Shown here piece by piece: positions 6,284 to 11,488 of a stretch of DNA of 11,488 bases. The stretch comes from Planctomycetota bacterium. GTDB taxonomy: Bacteria > Planctomycetota > Planctomycetia > Pirellulales > Pirellulaceae. Position 1 is the stretch's first letter. Every line of letters begins with the position of its first letter. A program made the translations under genes and the position numbers. Where the stretch lies: positions 1 to 11,488 of the forward strand of contig JAPLNJ010000734.1 in the NCBI GenBank assembly GCA_026692885.1. The letters run 5' to 3'. The notes below the pieces were generated by a model that saw nothing but the letters and a program-made list of their open reading frames with translations, was not told the DNA's origin and did no database searches.

Positions 6284-7747
6284 ATGGCTGGTGGCGTTCC
6301 GGAAGAAGGCCAATCGGTCGGTTCACGAATCGAGTGGGGCAGCGTAGGTGAAAGCCACTGGGATCGGATCAGTCCTCGCGAAGGCCAACTACTGGACGAG
6401 TCCCGCGGTGTGGCCCGCACGGCAGAGCCGCTGGTCACCTACTGTGTTCCGCCGCCAGGTTCGTTGCGGATTTGGCGCCGGATTGACGGCGACAAGTACG
6501 AGATGGACCTAGGCGTTGACGACCTGCCGCCCTACGAGACCCTCTACGACCTGTCCGTCCGATTGACGAAGCGCGCCGTAACACAGGGCGGAATATTCGC
6601 CCAAGACGATTCCGATCTGAAGAAATTGGATCGGGTGGCCGATCAGCTACTGCGGATCGCGGGGCGACTGCACGCAGCCCGCTATTCGGTGGGGCTGCTG
6701 CATCCCAGGAATATCCTGATCCTGCAAAGCCCGGAAGGCGAGGAGTTGATTCTCCCGGATGTGGGCTTCGTGTGGCGTCCAGGCGGCCCGATGCTGCCGA
6801 ACTGGCTGGTCCGCAACAGCCCGTTCCGGGACCTATGGGACCATACCGCCGAGACGATGAACTCGCAATTGCAGGAAGCGCACGGCAAGTTCTCCCCTCA
6901 GTCGGATCTGCATACGCTGGCGAGGGTCTTTGCCTGGGCTTTGCGTGCGCGTCCAGCCATGGAAGGTTTGCCGCGATATGCGCGGGAACCCAAGATGCTG
7001 CCGACCTTCGCGGAGGATCCCCAGACGCGAGCCCTGGTTTGGGCGCTGCTGACGGAGGTGCTCGGTGACGAGATCCAGTCGGCGGAGGAGTTGCGGACCG
7101 AACTCGCCAAGACGCCGCTCAGTGCACATTTCATCGAAAAGCCAGCTAGCGAGGAGTTGCCTTCCACGCCTTGGCGGCGGCGGGCGGCAGTCGGCGGCGC
7201 AGCTGTGCTCGTTCTGCTCCTTGTGGGTGCGGTCGGCTATAAGATTTGGATTGATCGCACTCTACCGCTGGCGTCCCCGCCAGGTTGCGAAGACTGTCCC
7301 GGGGAAACGAAGCTCCGCGAGGAATTGGTGGAACTTAGTCAGGCCGTTGAGTCTTGGGACGCCCTCACCGCGAAACGGAAAGCGGGCCTTGCGGACAGCG
7401 CGGAGATTGCCGCTCAGTTGCAGGCGGAGTTAGGGGAGTTGGACCGGCAAGTGAAGCGGCTGACGGCGCTGCACCAAATCCAACTGCACCCGAACAAACA
7501 TTTCCGGGCCAAGGAAGATGCCTGCTTGGCCAAGCTGCGTGGCGAATTCGAGGAGCGGCTGACTTCCGCCGTCAATAATTTGCGTGCCGACTTGCGTGCG
7601 GTCGGCTACCGGGGCCGCGAGGCGTGCCCGCTGCTTGCCGATTTGGACCGCCAACTCAAAGAGTATTGTGCCCTTTCTCCCACCCAGGAGCCACCTTCAT
7701 GTTCCACGAAACTGAAAGCCCTTGCCGAACGATTTGGCTGCCGCTAG
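6284..7747 (+). CDS. Membrane-anchored pseudokinase-like protein with cysteine-rich outer coil
   Basis: The 487-residue protein starts at ATG 6284, with AAGGG eight bases upstream and 50 bases after the previous stop. Residues about 45-280 resemble a Ser/Thr kinase fold. VGLLHPRNILIL (136-147) sits where the catalytic loop should be and keeps Asn143 but has Leu138 in place of the catalytic Asp. DVGF (159-162) stands for DFG, and SDLHTLARVF (207-216) for the DxYSLG helix. No glycine-rich loop or clear ATP-binding Lys is evident, so it is probably a pseudokinase. WRRR then a hydrophobic span (about 301-322) suggests the kinase half is cytoplasmic. The outer half (about 323-487) is predicted coiled coil and holds seven of the eight cysteines (335, 338, 414, 448, 462, 473, 486). 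It probably relays signals between the membrane and the neighbouring vWA protein or GTPase. The kinase-like assignment rests on motifs only. Confidence 0.65.
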   Translation: MAGGVPEEGQSVGSRIEWGSVGESHWDRISPREGQLLDESRGVARTAEPLVTYCVPPPGSLRIWRRIDGDKYEMDLGVDDLPPYETLYDLSVRLTKRAVTQGGIFAQDDSDLKKLDRVADQLLRIAGRLHAARYSVGLLHPRNILILQSPEGEELILPDVGFVWRPGGPMLPNWLVRNSPFRDLWDHTAETMNSQLQEAHGKFSPQSDLHTLARVFAWALRARPAMEGLPRYAREPKMLPTFAEDPQTRALVWALLTEVLGDEIQSAEELRTELAKTPLSAHFIEKPASEELPSTPWRRRAAVGGAAVLVLLLVGAVGYKIWIDRTLPLASPPGCEDCPGETKLREELVELSQAVESWDALTAKRKAGLADSAEIAAQLQAELGELDRQVKRLTALHQIQLHPNKHFRAKEDACLAKLRGEFEERLTSAVNNLRADLRAVGYRGREACPLLADLDRQLKEYCALSPTQEPPSCSTKLKALAERFGCR

Positions 7748-9033
7748 TGTTCTGTCTCGTCTCATCGCTGGGCGTTTGCGCCTGGTCTCAGGATGCACCC
7801 GCACCCAAGCCTGCCGCCGATCCTTTCGCGGATCTTGCACCTTCTGCGGCGACTGCCGTTGCGGCCGTGGACCCGGCTGCTGGCGGTACTAATCTGGTGT
7901 TGGCCGTCAGTGCTAAGCCCAGCGAGAACAAGGACGACCTGGAGCATTTCTTGGCCACCGGTCTGCAAAAAACGGAAGGTGTGGCTTCGGGCAAGCCCAT
8001 TGCGGACGAAATCTCTCGTGACTTCTATGAAACGGTCGCCACGGTGGCCATCAAGGGATTCCAGGGCAGGAAGACGGCGGCCACGGACGTCATTCTGGAA
8101 CCCTACCTGAAGACGAGCGAATACTGGACCGTCCACTTGAAAAATCCGGAACATGATCTGCAATCGCTCACGTTGATCATGGATGACGGGAGCAAGAAAG
8201 AGTTCAAGCCCGGGGATACCGACGGTCGACTGAAGTTCCGTTCGCTGGGGGGATACAGCCTGAAGCTCGATCCCGAGTGGAAGATCAAGTCCTACCAAGC
8301 CACGGTCTTCGTCAACGACCAGGACAAGACGGGGACGGCACTCGCGGAAGAAGTCTGGCCGCAGTCGCGGTTGCGGTACTGGCTCGTCGAAGTCCCGGAC
8401 TTCGTGGGGGGCGATGCCGGAAGGCAGCGGCTGTTCGGCACCCTCACCAATTCTAAGAAGATGCCGAATCCGCTAGTCAGTGTCTCCAACGCCCGCTCGA
8501 CCACCATCGTCGTGGCTAGTTTCGTGTCGGACGTACCCCGTCCGGGGCTGCGTTTCGTGGGGAATCGGGTGACCTTCTGGTTCCCGCCGTTGCCGGATCG
8601 GCACCCCAAACGCGTGGTCATGATGTTCCCCCTGACGGACAAGGATTGGGAGTCGACGCTCGAGACCTATGCCAAGCTGGGGGTCGGAGAGAAGGCCGGT
8701 GCGGAACTGTCGAAGATGATCCACGCGAATTGGGTCCCGCAGGACTCGCCCTCGGTGCTGAACACCAGCTCTCCGGCGCGCTGGTATGACATTCCCGCCG
8801 TGCCCAAGACCCAGCCGACCGATCCGGATCGGGGTTTCGAGCGAGAGTTTGTGCTGGAGGATATCCCGGGCTGGAAGGCCGCCGCCCTCCAGAATGTCTG
8901 GCGGCTGTATGCCTACGAGTTTGAAGATGCCACGGAATCAGGACTGATCCGGATTGACCATAATGGCAAGCCGGTTTACGTGGCGGACGAGAAAGTTGAC
9001 CAGTGGCCCATTGAGGTCAAGACGCTGCAATAA
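7699..9033 (+). CDS. Exported beta-rich protein of unknown family
   Basis: The ATG at 7699 has AGGAG eight bases upstream and begins a signal peptide (MFHETESPCRTIWLPLVF to about residue 30, AWS before Gln31), giving 444 residues. A longer ATG at 7624 would place 25 unlikely residues ahead of the signal. The start lies inside the pseudokinase gene, which ends 49 bases later, so the two are probably translationally coupled. An Ala/Pro-rich linker (about 31-65) follows the signal. The rest is mixed with many short strand-like segments, aromatic pairs and DPEWKIKSYQATVFVNDQD-type stretches. I find no catalytic motif, lipobox, membrane span or repeat. It should sit in the periplasm or at the surface, near the vWA/PKD domains and the cysteine-rich coil. 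I do not recognise the family. A structural or ligand-binding partner is a guess. Confidence 0.8.
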   Translation: MFHETESPCRTIWLPLVFCLVSSLGVCAWSQDAPAPKPAADPFADLAPSAATAVAAVDPAAGGTNLVLAVSAKPSENKDDLEHFLATGLQKTEGVASGKPIADEISRDFYETVATVAIKGFQGRKTAATDVILEPYLKTSEYWTVHLKNPEHDLQSLTLIMDDGSKKEFKPGDTDGRLKFRSLGGYSLKLDPEWKIKSYQATVFVNDQDKTGTALAEEVWPQSRLRYWLVEVPDFVGGDAGRQRLFGTLTNSKKMPNPLVSVSNARSTTIVVASFVSDVPRPGLRFVGNRVTFWFPPLPDRHPKRVVMMFPLTDKDWESTLETYAKLGVGEKAGAELSKMIHANWVPQDSPSVLNTSSPARWYDIPAVPKTQPTDPDRGFEREFVLEDIPGWKAAALQNVWRLYAYEFEDATESGLIRIDHNGKPVYVADEKVDQWPIEVKTLQ

Positions 9034-9042
9034 CTTGGCCAC

Positions 9043-9086
9043 TTGACACGCGAACGGCGGAGCGGGACGATCGATCCCGACCGCCG
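9043..9086 (+). promoter_or_regulatory. Hairpin and possible internal promoter ahead of the GTPase gene
   Basis: The 138-base gap after the exported protein gene is the longest in the operon. It holds TTGACA (9043-9048) with GACGAT 17 bases later (9066-9071, three of six matches). A hairpin overlaps this: CGGCGG (9055-9060) pairs with CCGCCG (9081-9086), and CGGGA (9063-9067) with TCCCG (9075-9079), around CGATCGA. No T-run follows, so a standard terminator is unlikely. It could be an internal promoter with an operator, an attenuator or an RNA processing site. Confidence 0.35.
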
Positions 9087-9171
9087 CCGCTAGGTAATCG
9101 CTGTGCGCCGCGATGCGTCGGTTGCGTTCTTTCCTTCCCCGTTTGTTGGCTGCGGAGTGGGAGTGTGTGCT

Positions 9172-11232
9172 ATGTCCCTGACTCGTGAGGAATGTCCGCT
9201 GGTGACGGACGAACTGTTTACGACGTTCCAAAGGCTGGAGCAGCAACTGGGGGCGGTGCAGGAGAAGTTGTCGAACCTCTGGCAGGCTTTGGTCAAAGAA
9301 CACGAAACCGAAGAGGAAGAAGCCAGGAAAGCTTCCCGCAGTGGCAGGTCGCGGGACAAGCCGCAAAGCCTGCGCGCCCGCTTCGAACTGCTGCGGGCAG
9401 AGGTCACCAAGAAAACCTACCGCGTGGGCTTTATCGGCCGTTCGCAGGTTGGTAAGTCTACGACCGTCAACAACGTGCTCGGCGTTCGCCGCGACGACGT
9501 GCCGGGACCGCCGTCGACGGGCGGCGTCGGCGTCGCCGCGACCTCGACGCCCACCAAGGTTCATCGGGTAGAACCGGGCCAGCCCGCGACTTGCTCACTT
9601 CGTTTTCGCAGCAGCAAGGAGCATCGGGAGTGGCGCGATGCGCTCTGCATCCATGTGGGGGTCGATCCGGAGAATTCGGACGCGGCCTTGATCGCCAAAC
9701 TGAACGCCCTGCTCGCCCAGCCCTGCGATTCCGTGACCACGACCCATTTCCGCCGCTACTTACTGCGGTTCCTGTCCAGTGCCCTTAAGTTTGGCGACAG
9801 CCTCGTCAAGGAGGAACCGCTTACCGAACTCGGCGACTACGAAAAGCGGGCGCACTACACGAACCATGCCGAGGGAGCGGACGCCAACAAATATCAATTA
9901 CTGCGGGAGGTCAACTTAGGATTCCCCAGCAATCACATCGACCAGAAGCTGGAGATCATCGACCTCCCCGGTTTGGGCGCCGGCGGGGATATCGACGACA
10001 TCCTGACGCAACAGTATCTGCCGGTGCTCCACGGGGCGCTGGTCTTCCAGAGTAGCGAACACGTGGGGTCGGCCGAAGCCTATAAACTGCTCGACCTGCT
10101 GCGCAGGCAGTGGCGGGAGTTGCGGGGGCGGGCTTGGATGGTGGTCACCCGGTTCGACTCGATCGGCGGTCCTCAAATTCATGGCGAAGCATTGAACCAC
10201 CGCACGATCTTGGATTCCATCGGGGATACGCTGCGACAGCACCAACTCGCTCCCGAGCAGGTGATGCTGGTTGGAAATGGGATCTACGAGAAATTGCTAG
10301 ACTTGGGCAAGAGCCAGAACGAATGTGACGAGGAGGATATCCCCGAACGATTCCGGCAGCACGCACACCTTGCGGACCAGTACCTGGAGGTCTTGAAGGA
10401 TGGTGGCATCTCGAATATTCGCCACGCCGTCGGCCATCGACTGGCGCAGATGGTCGAACGCGAGGTGCAGGAAAATGTGCGGCGGGAGATCCGGGAACTG
10501 ACCAACGATTTGGTCAGTCGCGTGGAGACCGCCAAGCGGCAGGCCCAGATGAGCCGCAAAGAGTTTGGCCTGGCCCGCCGTTGGCGCCAGCAGGTCCGCA
10601 ACCTCGCCAATCAGTTGGACAACGACCGTTCCATTCTGGAAACACCGGCCGTCAAACTGCGCACCGGACTGCGGGAGGTGCTGGACGAACACTGCCCCCC
10701 TGACAACCTGCCCGCCAAGGACGATATCCCGCGGGACCACGCGCACGACATGCCGCACATGATCGACACCGCCCAGGAACGGGTGGCCACGGAGATTCTG
10801 CCGGAACTCCTCCGGGACATCCGCCGTCGGCTGGAGACGGCCGCCAGTCAACAGAATCTGGATCTGCAGTTGGCCATGCCCGGCGGCCAATCCCCGCTGG
10901 AACGCTGGGACAAACTGTGTGCGCCCGACTTGGCCGACGAGAGCTGGTACAGCTCCCCTTTGAGCAGCTTTAAGAATCCACCCTTGTTTCCGGATGATCC
11001 GGAACAAGTTCGCGACTTCCTCGCGCCCCGGGAATATCGCGACATGATGGAGCACAAGGTCCACGCCGTGGCGTGCCAGACGATTCAGATCATCTACAAC
11101 CGCCTCAAGCAACGGCTCGAAGGTTTGGGTATCGAACTCAGTTCGCTGGGGGATGACGAACATGTGGACCGAGTCCAGGACGTGACCACCTTCGATTCCA
11201 TAGTCCAATTGTTGCGAGAGATACCACTATGA
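9172..11232 (+). CDS. Dynamin-like large GTPase
   Basis: From ATG 9172, with GGAG eight bases upstream, the protein has 686 residues. An in-frame GTG at 9103 is less likely because it precedes this ribosome site. An N-terminal helical, charged region (about 10-75) leads to the GTPase domain: P-loop GRSQVGKST (89-97), a Thr-rich switch TSTPT (124-128), DLPG (264-267) and VVTRFD (324-329) in place of N/TKxD. The long spacing of about 165 residues between P-loop and DLPG contains an inserted helical segment (about 145-250). The C-terminal half (about 400-680) is nearly all helical with heptad-like stretches, as in bacterial dynamin-like proteins. No membrane span is seen, so membrane contact would be peripheral. 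Such proteins remodel or tether membranes on GTP binding. Its stop overlaps the next gene's start. The GTPase call is firm, but the dynamin subfamily is an inference from architecture and size. Confidence 0.8.
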   Translation: MSLTREECPLVTDELFTTFQRLEQQLGAVQEKLSNLWQALVKEHETEEEEARKASRSGRSRDKPQSLRARFELLRAEVTKKTYRVGFIGRSQVGKSTTVNNVLGVRRDDVPGPPSTGGVGVAATSTPTKVHRVEPGQPATCSLRFRSSKEHREWRDALCIHVGVDPENSDAALIAKLNALLAQPCDSVTTTHFRRYLLRFLSSALKFGDSLVKEEPLTELGDYEKRAHYTNHAEGADANKYQLLREVNLGFPSNHIDQKLEIIDLPGLGAGGDIDDILTQQYLPVLHGALVFQSSEHVGSAEAYKLLDLLRRQWRELRGRAWMVVTRFDSIGGPQIHGEALNHRTILDSIGDTLRQHQLAPEQVMLVGNGIYEKLLDLGKSQNECDEEDIPERFRQHAHLADQYLEVLKDGGISNIRHAVGHRLAQMVEREVQENVRREIRELTNDLVSRVETAKRQAQMSRKEFGLARRWRQQVRNLANQLDNDRSILETPAVKLRTGLREVLDEHCPPDNLPAKDDIPRDHAHDMPHMIDTAQERVATEILPELLRDIRRRLETAASQQNLDLQLAMPGGQSPLERWDKLCAPDLADESWYSSPLSSFKNPPLFPDDPEQVRDFLAPREYRDMMEHKVHAVACQTIQIIYNRLKQRLEGLGIELSSLGDDEHVDRVQDVTTFDSIVQLLREIPL

Positions 11233-11488
11233 TTACCTACGTGGATTTCAATAACGTCTACCAGCGGACGGATATCCGCCCATCCCCAGACCACCGTTCC
11301 CTAGCCCGCGAATTGGTCCGAGACCTGAAACTGGACAGCGAGGCCAACGTCGAAAGTTTTCTGCTGATCCTGTCTTGGCCCACCAAGCTGAGTTACCTGC
11401 GCATCCACGCGCGTCACGGCAGGCCTACCGCGGTTGCCTTCAAGGAGGACCGCAAGGAACTCCGCGAGTTGTTCAAGAAGTACGGCGT
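11229..11488 (+). CDS. Unknown protein, 5' part only
   Basis: The ATG at 11229 overlaps the GTPase stop in an ATGA junction, which points to coupled translation and a related job. The first 86 residues are visible and the frame is still open at the window edge. It begins MITYVDFNNVYQRTD without a signal peptide or membrane span. It is mixed alpha/beta and rich in Arg, Lys, Asp and Glu, ending in a charged helix (KEDRKELRELFKKYG). It should be cytoplasmic. I do not recognise a family from this part. Confidence 0.7.
   Translation, partial: MITYVDFNNVYQRTDIRPSPDHRSLARELVRDLKLDSEANVESFLLILSWPTKLSYLRIHARHGRPTAVAFKEDRKELRELFKKYG

Noticed and set aside
10297..11208. A 303-codon minus-strand open frame
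   Set aside because: It is antisense to the helical half of the GTPase and has no independent support.

Overview
The window looks like chromosomal DNA of a planctomycete, probably of the Pirellulales/Gemmatales type. This is an inference from content: a secreted HzsA-related multihaem protein of a kind common in this phylum, a large vWA/PKD surface protein, GC-rich codon use and several genes with weak Shine-Dalgarno sequences. No RNA gene, CRISPR array or transposase gene was seen.

The left third (1-3732) is read on the minus strand. It has a long perfect palindrome near the left edge (75-150), a doubtful Tat-signal-like stretch (165-356), a large exported cytochrome-like protein related to the alpha subunit of hydrazine synthase (357-2981), and a type II toxin-antitoxin pair (3207-3732). 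In that pair the Xre-type antitoxin looks complete but the RelE/Gp49-type toxin has lost its C-terminal third. A 329-base divergent intergenic region (3733-4061) carries candidate promoters for both directions and a small tandem repeat.

The right two thirds (4062 to the end) form one plus-strand operon-like block. Its genes are an exported vWA protein with four PKD domains, one membrane span and a cytoplasmic tail; a membrane-anchored protein whose cytoplasmic half resembles a catalytically dead Ser/Thr kinase and whose outer half is coiled and cysteine-rich; an exported beta-rich protein of unknown family whose gene starts inside the previous one; a large dynamin-like GTPase; and the start of a small unknown gene that overlaps the GTPase stop codon and runs off the window.

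Predicted topologies fit together. The vWA/PKD module, the cysteine-rich coil and the exported protein lie outside the inner membrane, while the pseudokinase, the vWA protein's tail and the GTPase lie inside. I infer an envelope-spanning sensing and response system, possibly for stress, membrane remodelling or defence. I do not recognise the full gene set as a described system, and its function is not proven by the sequence.
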